From NCBI RefSeq assembly GCF_001941625.1, contig NZ_CP016076.1, positions 1,240,001-1,304,000 on the forward strand: a stretch of 64,000 nucleotides of DNA, written 5' to 3'. Shown here one piece after another: positions 9,449 through 18,433 of the stretch. Made by a program: the position numbers and the translations under genes. Below the pieces are notes generated by a model. The model was not told the DNA's origin and ran no database searches. It worked only from the letters and a program-made list of their open reading frames with translations. Origin of the DNA: Actinoalloteichus fjordicus (GTDB taxonomy: Bacteria; Actinomycetota; Actinomycetes; Mycobacteriales; Pseudonocardiaceae). Numbering within the stretch: the first letter of the stretch is position 1; the number at the start of each line of letters is the position of its first letter.

Positions 9449-10198
9449 ATGTCTAGTCCGTCGGAGCGACGAGCCGAGCTGGAAGGACGGATGGCGACGC
9501 TCAAGGAACAGGCCGCCGTCCTGACCGAGCAGCTCGCCAGTCAGACCGAACAGTTGCAGGCCGCGCAGGAGCAGGCCTCGGCGGCGCGCGGGGCCGCGAC
9601 CTCGCCGGACGGGCTCGTCAGCATCACGGTCGACGCGACGGGCGGGATGGCGGAGCTGCGACTCGCGCCGACCGCCTTCGCCCGCAGCACTCCTGAGCGG
9701 CTCGCCCGCTCCATCTCGGACACCTTCGCCGCCGCCAAGGCCGGAGCCCAGGCCCAGGTCAGCGGCGCATTTGGCAGTCTCGCGCAGGCACCGGTGGTGG
9801 ACCTGGGCGACGTGGTCGAGGGCATGCCGTCGCTGCGCAGCCTGTTCGAGACGGCGACTCGACCACTGCAGCCTCCCGAGGAACAGCCCGGCCAGGGCGC
9901 CCCGGCACCGACGGACCGGTCGGGGCCGCCGCCTGGTGGCTTTCGGACTCCGGGGCCGCCGAACGCGGCGCCGCCGCCGGGATTCGCGCCGCACAGCCCG
10001 CCGCACCACGGCCCGCCGCACGCTCCGCCGCCCGGGCCCTTCGGCCAGCCCGCTCCGCCGCCCGGCCACGGGCCCGCCCCCGGTCGGCCGCAGCCGCCCG
10101 GCGAACCGCCCCGGTCGGCACCGCGACGGCGGCCTGCGGACGACGAGCCCGATGACGACGACGGCGGCGGCTCCATCTTTCAGAGGGGGAACTGGTGA
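9449..10198 (+). CDS. YbaB/EbfC-like protein with proline-rich tail
   Basis: Protein of 249 residues. Residues 1-45 form a probable coiled coil (repeated EQLASQTEQLQAAQEQ). Residues 50-110 match the YbaB/EbfC-like fold (DGLVSITVDATGGMAELRL, then SISDTFAAAKAGAQAQ). From about 140 on it is a low-complexity Pro/Gly/His tail. The actinobacterial YbaB-like group sits beside WXG100 genes, and here its stop overlaps the start of one. An upstream in-frame ATG at 9437 is possible. Function is not established; a chaperone or secretion-accessory role is inference from the neighbours. Confidence 0.7.
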   Translation: MSSPSERRAELEGRMATLKEQAAVLTEQLASQTEQLQAAQEQASAARGAATSPDGLVSITVDATGGMAELRLAPTAFARSTPERLARSISDTFAAAKAGAQAQVSGAFGSLAQAPVVDLGDVVEGMPSLRSLFETATRPLQPPEEQPGQGAPAPTDRSGPPPGGFRTPGPPNAAPPPGFAPHSPPHHGPPHAPPPGPFGQPAPPPGHGPAPGRPQPPGEPPRSAPRRRPADDEPDDDDGGGSIFQRGNW

Positions 10199-10524
10199 GT
10201 GACGGATACCGAGCGGATACGACGGCGCTGCGATCGGCGTCTCCGCAGTTCTCCTCGGCTGCGGACCAGCTCCGCGACGCGTTGGAGCGGCTGGAGGCGA
10301 GCATGTCCGCCGCCACGGGCGCGTGGGGCGGCGACGAGTCGGGAACGGCCTTCGGTGAGGCCTACGTGCCTGCGGCGACGGAGGGCACCAACGCCTTCAC
10401 TACGTTCGCCGAGGGACTCGACGACATCAAGGTGAATCTCGACGCCTCGGCCGAGCAGTGGGATGCCGACGACCTCGCCGCCGAACAGGCATTCAGCCGA
10501 CAGGCTGAGGGCCTGGGCTACTGA
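10195..10524 (+). CDS. WXG100-family (ESX-like) small protein
   Basis: Helical-hairpin protein of 109 residues with the WXG-type turn in TGAWGGDESG near residue 45. The arms are Ala/Glu-rich and cysteine-free, and it has the usual WXG100 length. The GTG start overlaps the end of the YbaB-like gene. Proteins of this size are exported by ESX/type VII machinery as dimers. No EccC, EccD or other ESX core gene is present in the window, so export would depend on a distant system. It is followed after 19 bases by a longer WXG-like protein, its probable partner. Confidence 0.75.
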   Translation: MSDGYRADTTALRSASPQFSSAADQLRDALERLEASMSAATGAWGGDESGTAFGEAYVPAATEGTNAFTTFAEGLDDIKVNLDASAEQWDADDLAAEQAFSRQAEGLGY

Positions 10525-10543
10525 CTGATCTCAGGAGCAAGTC

Positions 10544-11641
10544 ATGGGAATGGAACTACCCGAGTCGTTGCAGTGGGTGGCCTCGGTCGCGCTCGGCGCG
10601 GACTGGCCGGAGAGCGACGAGGACAAGCTCCGCGAGCTGGGCGCGGCCTGGTCCACGGCGGGCACCGACGTCGCCTCGGTGCTGGAGACCGCCGGTTCGG
10701 CTGCTTCGGCCGCCGTCGGGACGATGCAGGGGGATACCGCCGAACAGTTCCAGGCCTACTGGGACGAGTTCGCGGAGCACCTCGGGCAGCTCACCGAGCT
10801 GTCCGAGCAGCTGTCCACCGGCTGCGACGAGATGGCGTTGGAGGTCGAGCACGCCAAGATCAGCATCTACGTCGCGCTGGCCGCGTTGGCGATTCAGATC
10901 ATCGCGCTGCTCGCGGCGGCTGCGGCGAGTTTCGGCACCGCCTCGGCAGGCATTCCGGTCGCCCAGCTCGCCACGCAGTTCACCATCCGACAGATCCTGA
11001 TCAAGCTGTTGCAGAACATCCTGCTCAGCGTGGCCACCAACCTGGTCACCGACTACGGCATCCAGGCCTTCCAGATGGCCAGGGGCGACCGCTCCACGTT
11101 CGACAACAGCAACTTCGGCAACCACGTCGTCAACGGTGTCGTCGCGGGCATCGGCCAGACCGCGGGCGGCGCCGTCAGCGGCTTCATCCCCTCGGGCGCC
11201 AGCCGGAGCTTCGGCGGGGCGGCGTTGCAGGGTGCGGCGTCCGGGGCTGCGGGCGGCGCGGTCGGCGGTGCCGTCGACTTCGTCGGCCAGGGCGTGACGC
11301 AGGGCCAGTGGGACCCCCGCAACATCGTCGGCGGTGCGATCACCGGCAGCGTCGGCGGAGCGCAGGGCGGCATGGCGGGCCGGACCGACGCCCTGTCGGC
11401 GTCGACCCGAGGCGAGGGCGGCTACAGCACGCCTGCGAACAACCCTGCGCACGCGCGGGAGGTCTTGGAGAACGACCTCAACTGGCGGGTGGGCAACCAC
11501 ACCCCCGAGGGTGCCCCCAACCCCTACGGCAGCCGGGTCCGGGAGGACGTCGGCGACATCGGCGCTGCGGTCACCGACCAGGCAGGCAGGCACAAGCCGC
11601 AGAACGATGACAAGGAGAACTCGCTGCCGTCCGGTGACTGA
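10544..11641 (+). CDS. CpnT-N-terminal/WXG-like scaffold protein without toxin domain
   Basis: Protein of 365 residues. Residues 1-110 are helical and WXG100-like (LRELGAAWSTAGTDVASVLE, then QFQAYWDEFAEHLGQLTELS). A hydrophobic helix lies around 105-135, then a helical segment, then a Gly/Ala-rich stretch at 185-290 with ten or more GG pairs. The arrangement matches the N-terminal scaffold of CpnT-like polymorphic toxins. The last 70 residues are polar and match no nuclease, NADase or other toxin fold I know, and no immunity gene follows. It could be a non-toxic secreted structural protein or a scaffold whose toxin tip was lost. Confidence 0.6.
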   Translation: MGMELPESLQWVASVALGADWPESDEDKLRELGAAWSTAGTDVASVLETAGSAASAAVGTMQGDTAEQFQAYWDEFAEHLGQLTELSEQLSTGCDEMALEVEHAKISIYVALAALAIQIIALLAAAAASFGTASAGIPVAQLATQFTIRQILIKLLQNILLSVATNLVTDYGIQAFQMARGDRSTFDNSNFGNHVVNGVVAGIGQTAGGAVSGFIPSGASRSFGGAALQGAASGAAGGAVGGAVDFVGQGVTQGQWDPRNIVGGAITGSVGGAQGGMAGRTDALSASTRGEGGYSTPANNPAHAREVLENDLNWRVGNHTPEGAPNPYGSRVREDVGDIGAAVTDQAGRHKPQNDDKENSLPSGD

Positions 11642-11663
11642 TCACCGAGACGAGGCGGGTCGC

Positions 11664-11705
11664 CGGAGCCCTGGAACAGCGGTTACGTCCTGTTCCGGGC
11701 TCCGG
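11664..11705 (+). terminator. Stem-loop terminator after the WXG locus
   Basis: CGGAGCCCTGGAACAG pairs with CTGTTCCGGGCTCCG around a ten-base loop with one bulge, 23 bases after the preceding stop codon. Confidence 0.65.
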
Positions 11706-11722
11706 CATCCCTGCCGACGTGG

Positions 11723-11751
11723 CGAGGCGGGCACCCCCAGGGCCCGCCTCG
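11723..11751 (-). terminator. Stem-loop terminator of the glycosidase gene
   Basis: A perfect ten-base stem, CGAGGCGGGC with GCCCGCCTCG and a nine-base loop, lies just beyond the minus-strand stop at 11754. With the stem at 11664-11705 it insulates two convergent genes. Confidence 0.65.
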
Positions 11752-11753
11752 GC

Positions 11754-13226
11754 TCACTCGGCGGCGAGGGTGAACACCGCAGTCGCGTGCGGGCCGACGG
11801 TGAGTCGGCCCGCCTGCACCGGCCGGGACACCGGCGGCCTCGATCCCGTGGTGACGTCCACGAAGGACAGCGTCCCGCTCGCCTCGTCGAGGTCCAGGGC
11901 CACCTCGGCGGCACCCTTGTTGATGATCAAGATCTTGCGTTCGCCCTCCGTGGTGTGGACGGCCTGCACGAACAATCGTGCGTCGACGAACTGCGGGTAG
12001 CCCGCCCTCGCCTCGACGTGCGTGTCACCGGGCCCGAAGTGGTCCAGAAGCAGTTTCGTGACCTGGTAACGGGCATTGGGCTCGCCGGTGTCCCAGTCGA
12101 CGAGCGTCACGCCGGGGATCATGCTCGGGTAGTCCATGAACTCGGCGACCCCGACGAGGTCGATGCCCAGCTCCACGCAGCGGGCCCAGAGATAGGCGTG
12201 CACCGATCCGCTGAGCGTCCAGTACCAGTCCGGGATCTGCGGGTCGGGGTTCATCAGATCGGCGAGGTAGGTGCCGATCTCGTTCAGGAATGTCTTCGTG
12301 TTCGGGGACAGTCGGATTCGGATCGAGTCGATGAACCTGACCTGATCGAGGAAGGCGTCGACCTGGGCGAAGAACGTGCTGTTCCAGGTCTCCTCGCCCG
12401 CGTTGCCCTCGGGGGAGAACGGATTGATGATCTGCGGCGTGGCGTAGAAGTGGTAGGAGACGGCGTCGAGCGGGATGCCGGACCGGTGGTTCACCGGGTC
12501 CAGGAAGTACCAGAAGTACTCCGGGTCGTGGTGCACATGGCTCAAAGACAGACCGACGAACCGCATCTCCGGGTCCAGCGGCCGTAGCCGCTCTACGACG
12601 GCGTCATAGAGGCGGGTGTAGGTCTCCGGCGATATCCCAAGGTTCCAGTCGGGCTCGCAGAGCACCTCCCAGTAGGCGAACCGATAGCGGTGGCCGGACT
12701 CGTGGCGGACCCCGTTCTCGTCGGTGAATCCGCCAGCGATGTACCAGCTCGCGACGCGGAAGAAGTAGTCCGCGACCTCGGTGAACGTCTCGTCTCGTAA
12801 TCCGCTGCTGTTCTCGTACTCCCAGTGGATGGTGTCGGGGTCGGTGGAGTACTCGGGAGGAGTGGTGAGCATCCAGCCCGGGATGGTCGCGAAGTTCGCG
12901 ACGACCGGGCGGCCTTCGCTCGCCTTGACGAAGTCCTCGACGAAGGGGTCGAGGTTGCCGAAGTTCCACGACGTGCCCGCCTCGGTGGGCGGCTCCAGCG
13001 CGGGCACCGAGAGCGTCGGATGCGTGAACCAGGGCAGGAAGCGCACGTAGTCGGCTCGCAACTCACGAAGCGCTTCGAAGACTCGATCATGAATCGGCGA
13101 GTCGCGCCGCATCGGCGGTGCGGTCCAGATGTGGGTGGTGAGCACGGTCTTCGACACGGAGGTCGGGTTGGTCCAGTCCACCGTTACCGAAGGGGTCGGC
13201 GGGACGGGGACGTCGATATCGGTCAT
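11754..13226 (-). CDS. GH39-like (clan GH-A) glycoside hydrolase
   Basis: Protein of 490 residues without signal peptide, therefore intracellular. The (beta/alpha)8 part contains YWEVLCEPDWNLG (around residue 195), whose Glu fits the clan GH-A acid/base, and FLNEIGTYL (around 310), whose Glu fits the nucleophile. DAVSYHFYATP lies between them. A C-terminal beta-sandwich of about 100 residues follows, as in GH39 beta-xylosidases. Family placement is from motif order, so another clan A family is possible. Codon 143 is TTA. It is divergent from a TetR gene, with a perfect palindrome between, and so is likely substrate-induced. Confidence 0.7.
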   Translation of the reverse strand: MTDIDVPVPPTPSVTVDWTNPTSVSKTVLTTHIWTAPPMRRDSPIHDRVFEALRELRADYVRFLPWFTHPTLSVPALEPPTEAGTSWNFGNLDPFVEDFVKASEGRPVVANFATIPGWMLTTPPEYSTDPDTIHWEYENSSGLRDETFTEVADYFFRVASWYIAGGFTDENGVRHESGHRYRFAYWEVLCEPDWNLGISPETYTRLYDAVVERLRPLDPEMRFVGLSLSHVHHDPEYFWYFLDPVNHRSGIPLDAVSYHFYATPQIINPFSPEGNAGEETWNSTFFAQVDAFLDQVRFIDSIRIRLSPNTKTFLNEIGTYLADLMNPDPQIPDWYWTLSGSVHAYLWARCVELGIDLVGVAEFMDYPSMIPGVTLVDWDTGEPNARYQVTKLLLDHFGPGDTHVEARAGYPQFVDARLFVQAVHTTEGERKILIINKGAAEVALDLDEASGTLSFVDVTTGSRPPVSRPVQAGRLTVGPHATAVFTLAAE

Positions 13227-13361
13227 GGCTGGGCGGTCCTTTCGTCGGCCTGCTGCTTTGGGCGCACGGCGATCAGCGCAAGCCCGGCAACCGAAGGCGC
13301 GGATGACGCCCTCAGGTCTTCGGTGTCGCCGGGGTGATCACCGGTATGCCGAGCATACGCA

Positions 13362-13398
13362 CGTTCTATACAAACGTACAAGACGTTTGTATAGAACG
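13362..13398. promoter_or_regulatory. Perfect 16-bp inverted repeat, likely TetR operator
   Basis: CGTTCTATACAAACGT (13362-13377) and ACGTTTGTATAGAACG (13383-13398) are exact reverse complements around ACAAG. A further half-like site, AGACGTTTGTGTGAC, follows at about 13408-13422. The repeat is AT-rich against its surroundings and lies between divergent glycosidase and TetR genes. It most likely binds that TetR protein and controls both promoters. Confidence 0.75.
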
Positions 13399-13442
13399 CA
13401 TGTGTGAGACGTTTGTGTGACTCGTGCCGGTACCATGCCCGC

Positions 13443-14021
13443 ATGGGACAGCGAGACGACCTGTTGGCCGGGGCGCGTCAGTGCCTGATCGAGAAGGGCT
13501 ACGCCCACACGACCGCGCGGGACATCGTCGCCGTCACCGGAGCGAACCTCGCCTCCATCGGGTACCACTTCGGCACCAAGGACGCGCTGCTCAACGCGGC
13601 CGTCATGGAGACGTTCACCGAGTGGGGCAGCTCCATCGAGGGCGCCGCCGCGTTCCTGCCGGGCACCACGCCGGAGTCCCGCCTCGAGGCTTTCCTGACC
13701 GGCCTGCTGGCGACCGCTCCTGAACAGCGGTCGATGATGGTGGCGAGCACTCAGGCCCTTGCCCAGGCCGAATTCGCCCCCGACGTGCGCGAGCAGCTGG
13801 CGGCGACCTTCGTCAAGGTCCGCAGTGACCTGGCCGCCATGGTGCTCGGGGTGGCACCAGACGTCGTGACGCAGGAGCAGGCCCGCACGACCGGCTCGTT
13901 GGCCCTGACCCTGATCAACGGCGCCATGTCGCAGTGGCTGGTCGACGCAGCGGCGGCGCCGAGGGCCGGAGAGCTGGTCGAGGCGATACGCAGTCTCGCC
14001 GGGTCGTCGCCGCGAGGATGA
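13443..14021 (+). CDS. TetR-family transcriptional regulator
   Basis: Regulator of 192 residues. The N-terminal helix-turn-helix has ARQCLIEKGYAHTTARDIV and GANLASIGYHFGTKDALLNAAV, the canonical TetR pattern, followed by a helical ligand domain. ATG 13443 was chosen over GTG 13404 because the longer start would lie in the operator region. The gene is divergent from the GH39-like glycosidase and downstream of the palindrome at 13362-13398. Inferred role: local repressor of the glycosidase and of itself. Confidence 0.88.
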   Translation: MGQRDDLLAGARQCLIEKGYAHTTARDIVAVTGANLASIGYHFGTKDALLNAAVMETFTEWGSSIEGAAAFLPGTTPESRLEAFLTGLLATAPEQRSMMVASTQALAQAEFAPDVREQLAATFVKVRSDLAAMVLGVAPDVVTQEQARTTGSLALTLINGAMSQWLVDAAAAPRAGELVEAIRSLAGSSPRG

Positions 14022-14494
14022 CCGGCCGGGCCGCCGCCTGATCCTCTCGCGCTGAATCACCGCGTTGAGGACGGCAGCGACCGCAGGCGGCGGATCGCCG
14101 TCGAGTTCGGTGCGGTGGCAGCACAGTCGGACGCGGAGCCGGGCGGCCGGGTCGAGCCTGGTCCTCGGCGGGCCGCCGATGCCCCGTCGGATGAGGACGT
14201 CGTGCTCCACTGCGGAGTGGCAGGCCGAGTGCGCCCGCATCGTGGTGAGGTGTTCCGTCTGCAGACCGCCGACCCCTATCGACCCGCCTGCCCGGCACCC
14301 GGCCAACCCCACCCCAGACTTCTCGCCGGGCGCCCCCTAGTTCGTTGACCTGCCTCACCGGGGCTGAGCACACTTCCGGGCGAAGGATCATCCGGCGTTC
14401 GCCGGTGGCTCGACGGCGCCGTGCCGTCGCCGACCGCCCGTCGCCGTGGTGGACGGCCCGAGTCTCGGGCCTGCCCGCGCGAAAGGAGGAATCC
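14022..14494 (+). other. Intergenic region upstream of the sugar genes
   Basis: About 470 bases marking the left border of the biosynthetic cluster. I see no gene with a recognisable domain or ribosome site. It presumably carries the promoter of the epimerase gene. Confidence 0.35.
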
Positions 14495-14551
14495 GTGCCT
14501 GCGAAGGAGGAATCCGTGCCCGGCTCGTCGGATTCGGTGACGGTCGCATGA
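14495..14551 (+). CDS. Possible 18-residue leader peptide coupled to the epimerase gene
   Basis: A GTG at 14495 follows GAAAGGAGG at ideal spacing and opens an 18-codon frame (VPAKEESVPGSSDSVTVA). Its TGA overlaps the ATG of the epimerase gene as ATGA. A 21-base unit (AAGGAGGAATCCGTGCC plus flanks) is repeated in tandem and in frame, giving a second ribosome site and GTG at 14516. The epimerase ATG has no good site of its own, so reinitiation from this short frame is plausible. Confidence 0.45.
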   Translation: MPAKEESVPGSSDSVTVA

Positions 14552-15153
14552 AGGCGCGGGAACTCACCGTCGAGGGAGCCTTCGAGTTCAGTCCCGACGT
14601 CTTCCCCGACGAACGAGGCGAGTTCGTCTCGCACTATCAGGAGCCCGCGTTCGTGGCGGCGCTCGGTCATCCGCTGTTCCCGATCGCGCAGGTCAGTCAG
14701 AGCCGGTCCCGCCGGGGCGTGCTGCGCGGCATCCACTTCACCAGGACACCGCCGGGCACGGCGAAATACGTCCACTGTCCGCAGGGCAGCGCGCTGGACT
14801 TCGTCGTCGATCTCCGGCTCGGCTCGCCGACCTTCGGTCGGTGGGACACCGTCGCGCTGAACTCCACGGACTACCGAGGCGTGTACTTCCCACCGGGCGT
14901 GGGCCACGCCTTCGTGGCGCTGGAGGACGACACGCTGATCCACTATCTGTTGTCCGAGAACTATTCGCCGGGCAACGAACTCGCCCTGTCGCCGTTCGAT
15001 CCCGAGATCGGACTGGAGCTGCCCGAGCGGCTGCCCGTGATCCAGTCCGAGCGGGACCGCGCTGCCCTGTCGTTGGCCGAGGCCCGGGCACAGGGCCTGC
15101 TGCCCGATCACGCCGCGTGTCTGGAGATCCAGCAGGGCTATCGCGTGTCGTGA
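14548..15153 (+). CDS. dTDP-4-keto-6-deoxyhexose 3,5- or 5-epimerase (EvaD/RmlC-like)
   Basis: Cupin-fold epimerase of 201 residues. It has the RmlC-type signatures FEFSPDVFPDERGEFVSHYQ, SRSRRGVLRGIHF (containing the catalytic His), a DFVVDLRLGSPTFG segment, and YFPPGVGHAFVALEDD. It converts the D-configured 4-keto sugar to the L series in deoxysugar pathways. With the 2,3-dehydratase and aminotransferase here, and the C-methyltransferase and ketoreductase at 41.4-43.7 kb, it completes a vancosamine-type set. Whether it acts at C5 only or at C3 and C5 cannot be told. Confidence 0.88.
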   Translation: MKARELTVEGAFEFSPDVFPDERGEFVSHYQEPAFVAALGHPLFPIAQVSQSRSRRGVLRGIHFTRTPPGTAKYVHCPQGSALDFVVDLRLGSPTFGRWDTVALNSTDYRGVYFPPGVGHAFVALEDDTLIHYLLSENYSPGNELALSPFDPEIGLELPERLPVIQSERDRAALSLAEARAQGLLPDHAACLEIQQGYRVS

Positions 15154-15329
15154 TGTCGCGACGTCCGCGCGCGGGCGTGGGCACCTCGTCCTCGTCTGGT
15201 GTCGCGTCGACGACCGTGTCCGCTGTTCGCCCTGATCGTCGTGACCCGCGCCGGGCCGCCTGCCTCCGGGTCGCGTTGCGACGTCGTGGCATCGACGTCG
15301 CACCGCTGTCGAACCGCTAAGGAGCCCTC

Positions 15330-16832
15330 ATGTCAGCCCCTTCTCGTCCGTCGGCGCGAGCGAGGATCGCCGAGCCGCTGAGCATCGGGGGAGTCCAGTT
15401 CGCGGACGTCACGGAGTTTCATCGATGGTTCGCCGGGGTGGCCGACCGCACGCACATGACGGTGGAGCGGCTCGGGCTGGCCGAGCTGACCGGGTGGGCG
15501 CAGGACGAGGCCACGGGCATCATCCGGCACCACAGCGGGAAGTTCTTCAGCGTCGAGAGCCTGGACGTCCGGGTCACCAGCGGCCCGGTGCCGCAGTGGT
15601 CGCAGCCGATCATCAACCAGCCCGAGGTGGGCATCCTCGGCATCCTGATCAAGGACTTCGACGGCGTGCCGCACTGCCTGATGCAGGCCAAGCACGAACC
15701 GGGCAACCACAACGGTCTCCAGCTGTCGCCGACCGTGCAGGCGACCAAGAGCAACTACACGCGAGTCCACGGCGGACGCTCGGTCCCCTACCTGGACTAC
15801 TTCCGCAACCCGGCCGCCGCCGACGTCATCGCCGACACCCGCCAGTCGGAACAGGGCTCGTGGTTCTACCGCAAACGCAATCGCAACATGATCGTCCAGG
15901 TGCCTGAGAACGGCGCTGCCGCCGACGACCTCACCCTGGAGGACGGCTTCTGCTGGCTGACCCTCGGCCAGGTCTACGAGCTGCTCAGAGTTCCCGACCT
16001 GGTGAACATGGACGCCAGGACCGTGCTGGCCTGCCTGCCGTTCGCGGGCGTCGACGTCGTCGTCTCGGACAACGCCCCGGCGGAGCAGACGGCCTGCCTG
16101 ACCTCGGCCGTCGGGGCGAGCACCGACTTCGAGTCGGCCTTGGCGCGGTCTCGGGTGGCCGAGCGCGGCCTGCACACGACCGGTGACGTGTTGAGCTGGA
16201 TCACCGACACGCGCATCCGCACCGATCTGCACGCCGAGCGGGGTCCGCTGGCCGAGCTACGCGGATGGCAGCACGACGGTGCCAGGATCTTCCATGAGAC
16301 GGGCCGGTTCTTCGACGTCATCGGGGTCGGCGTCGACGCGGGCGGCCGGGAGATCGCGAGCTGGACTCAGCCGATGATCGAGCAGATCGGCACCGGGGTG
16401 GTCGCGTTCCTGGTGAAGCCGATCGACGGGGTGCTGCACGTGCTGATGCACGCGCGCACCGAACCCGGATACACCGATGTGACGGAGCTGGCGCCCACGG
16501 TGCAGTGCGTGCCGCAGAACTACGACGTGCTGCCCGCCGCCGCCCGCCCGCCGTTCCTCGACGAGGTCCTCGACGCGGCACCGGAGAGGATCAGGTTCGA
16601 CACGATCCTCTCCGAGGAAGGCGGACGCTTCTTCGGCGCCCGCAACCGCTACCTCGTGGTGGAGACCGACCTCGAGGCCCTGCCGGCGCAGGGTGACTAT
16701 CGGTGGCTCACCCTGCACCAGCTCGCCGAGTTGATGCGGCACAGCTTCTATCTCAACGTGCAGGCACGCAGCCTGGTCGTGTGCCTGCGGAGTCTGGCTA
16801 CAGCATCTCCAGGACCTCGCGGAGCGTACTGA
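15330..16832 (+). CDS. NDP-hexose 2,3-dehydratase (EvaA/TylX3-like)
   Basis: Protein of 500 residues built of two homologous halves: [24 protein letters not shown] resembles the later [24 protein letters not shown]. Each half carries [11 protein letters not shown]- or [11 protein letters not shown]-like and QLSPTVQ- or ELAPTVQ-like motifs, as in tandem-repeat NDP-hexose 2,3-dehydratases. The enzyme removes the C2 hydroxyl of a dTDP-4-keto-6-deoxyhexose to give the 3,4-diketo intermediate, committing the pathway to 2-deoxysugars. The 3' end overlaps the convergent aminotransferase by 35 bases. Confidence 0.93.
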   Translation: MSAPSRPSARARIAEPLSIGGVQFADVTEFHRWFAGVADRTHMTVERLGLAELTGWAQDEATGIIRHHSGKFFSVESLDVRVTSGPVPQWSQPIINQPEVGILGILIKDFDGVPHCLMQAKHEPGNHNGLQLSPTVQATKSNYTRVHGGRSVPYLDYFRNPAAADVIADTRQSEQGSWFYRKRNRNMIVQVPENGAAADDLTLEDGFCWLTLGQVYELLRVPDLVNMDARTVLACLPFAGVDVVVSDNAPAEQTACLTSAVGASTDFESALARSRVAERGLHTTGDVLSWITDTRIRTDLHAERGPLAELRGWQHDGARIFHETGRFFDVIGVGVDAGGREIASWTQPMIEQIGTGVVAFLVKPIDGVLHVLMHARTEPGYTDVTELAPTVQCVPQNYDVLPAAARPPFLDEVLDAAPERIRFDTILSEEGGRFFGARNRYLVVETDLEALPAQGDYRWLTLHQLAELMRHSFYLNVQARSLVVCLRSLATASPGPRGAY

Positions 16833-17907
16833 TCACCTCGTCCTGCACCTTCTGCGACAGCGAGGGATACATCGGCAGCGAGAAGATCTCGCCCGCCAGC
16901 TCCTCGGTGACCGGCAGTGCGCCGCGCTCGTAGCCGAGGTGGGCGAAGCCGGTCATGGTGTGCACCGGCCAGGGGTAGCTGATGTTGAGGTGGATGTCGC
17001 GTTCCTTCAGCCGCGCGATGATGTCGTCGCGTCGCGGGTGCCGGACCACGTAGACGTAGTAGACGTGCTCGTTGCCCGCCGCCACCGAGGGCAGCACCAG
17101 GTCGGTGTCGGCCAGGCCCTCGGCGTAGCGCTCGGCCACCGCCCGCCGTCGGGCGACGTAGTCGTCCAGCCTGGGCAGCTTGCGGCGCAGGATCTCGGCG
17201 TGCACCTCGTCCAGCCTGCTGTTGCTGCCGGGGGTCTCGACGACGTAGTAGACGTCGTCCATGCCGTAGTACCGAGCGCGCCGCAGATTGCGGTCGACGA
17301 TCGCATCCGAGGTGACGGCCGCTCCGCCGTCGCCGTAGGCGCCGAGGACCTTGGTGGGATAGAAGGAGAACGCGGCCGCCTTGCCCATGGTCCCGGCGAG
17401 CCGTCCGTGGTGGCGGGCGCCGTGGGCCTGCGCGCAGTCCTCCAGGATCACCAGCCCGTGCTCGGCGGCGATGCGCTCCAGCGGGGCCATGTCGACGCAC
17501 TGGCCGTAGAGATGGACGGGCAGCAGACACCGGGTGCGCGGGGTGATCGCCGCCGCCACCTGCTCGACGTCCATGAGGAAGTCGTCGCGTCGGACGTCGA
17601 CGAAGACCGGAACGGCGCCGACGGCGTCGATCGCGACCACGGTCGGCGCCGCGGTGTTGGACACGGTGATGACCTCGTCGCCGGGGCCGACGCCCAATGC
17701 CTGGAGCGCGAGGCGGACCGCGTTGGTCCCGTTGTCGAGGCTGACGCAGTGTTCGACGCCGTGGTAGGCGGCGAACTCCGCCTCGAAGCCCCGCACACTG
17801 GCGCCGAGGACCAGTTGACCGGAGCCGAACACCGTCTCGACGGCATCGAGTATCTCGGCGCGCTCGTTCTCGTATTCCGGTAGATAATCCCACACTCGAG
17901 TCGTCAT
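16798..17907 (-). CDS. DegT/DnrJ/EryC1-family NDP-sugar 3-aminotransferase (EvaB-like)
   Basis: PLP-dependent sugar aminotransferase of 369 residues. [11 protein letters not shown] holds the PLP-contacting Asp, and [16 protein letters not shown] holds the Schiff-base Lys. The C-terminal [13 protein letters not shown] matches the DegT family. Sequence features resemble C3 aminotransferases acting on 3-keto-2-deoxy sugars. It would install the 3-amino group after the 2,3-dehydratase. It is transcribed on the minus strand, tail-to-tail with the dehydratase gene, while the glycosyltransferase diverges from its start. Confidence 0.9.
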   Translation of the reverse strand: MTTRVWDYLPEYENERAEILDAVETVFGSGQLVLGASVRGFEAEFAAYHGVEHCVSLDNGTNAVRLALQALGVGPGDEVITVSNTAAPTVVAIDAVGAVPVFVDVRRDDFLMDVEQVAAAITPRTRCLLPVHLYGQCVDMAPLERIAAEHGLVILEDCAQAHGARHHGRLAGTMGKAAAFSFYPTKVLGAYGDGGAAVTSDAIVDRNLRRARYYGMDDVYYVVETPGSNSRLDEVHAEILRRKLPRLDDYVARRRAVAERYAEGLADTDLVLPSVAAGNEHVYYVYVVRHPRRDDIIARLKERDIHLNISYPWPVHTMTGFAHLGYERGALPVTEELAGEIFSLPMYPSLSQKVQDEVISTLREVLEML

Positions 17908-18433
17908 GGTGGCCCCTTTCCTGTTATTCGCAGGGAACATAATGGGCGCCGGAAAACCCGAGCAACCCCTAGCCGTCCTCGGCCGGCGGTCGGCCCCAGA
18001 CCTGGTCGATTCCGCTTGTGTGGGCCGCGTCGGCGGGATAGCGTCCGCGCCCTTCGAAACAGGGAGCTCGTCGGGACCAGGGTGGACATCTGAGCTGGTG
18101 ACGGTCCCGTGGCTGCGGGTGGGCCACCCTTGATCAGGAGATGTGAGCGCCGTCACCAATGGCCGCCGGTGGTTCGGCATTCGATTTCTCCAACGGCGTC
18201 CTTCGAATCTGATCTAGGGGTGTCCACCGTCGGATCTCGTCATTTAGCGTGACACTCGTCGACGTCGAGGCGGTTCGGCATCCGAAGAAATCGGTCAGTG
18301 CGGGCGGTCGGCTGCTGCGAAGCCTGCGACGGCCCGGTGCGCGTCGTGCGGACACCAGGACGAGGCCGCGTATGTCGGTCGTCGCGGGCACCAGAGGTCC
18401 GGAGCGTGATGCCCGGAGAACGGAGTGATCGAG
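17908..18433. promoter_or_regulatory. Divergent promoter region of aminotransferase and glycosyltransferase genes
   Basis: About 525 bases with AT-richer patches and no gene. GGTTCGGCAT occurs at 18171-18180 and again about 100 bases later. TCGATTT (18181) and TCGAATC (18203) lie 22 bases apart, two helical turns, a spacing compatible with SARP direct repeats. A SARP gene lies 1.2 kb downstream. The binding assignment is speculative. Confidence 0.35.
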
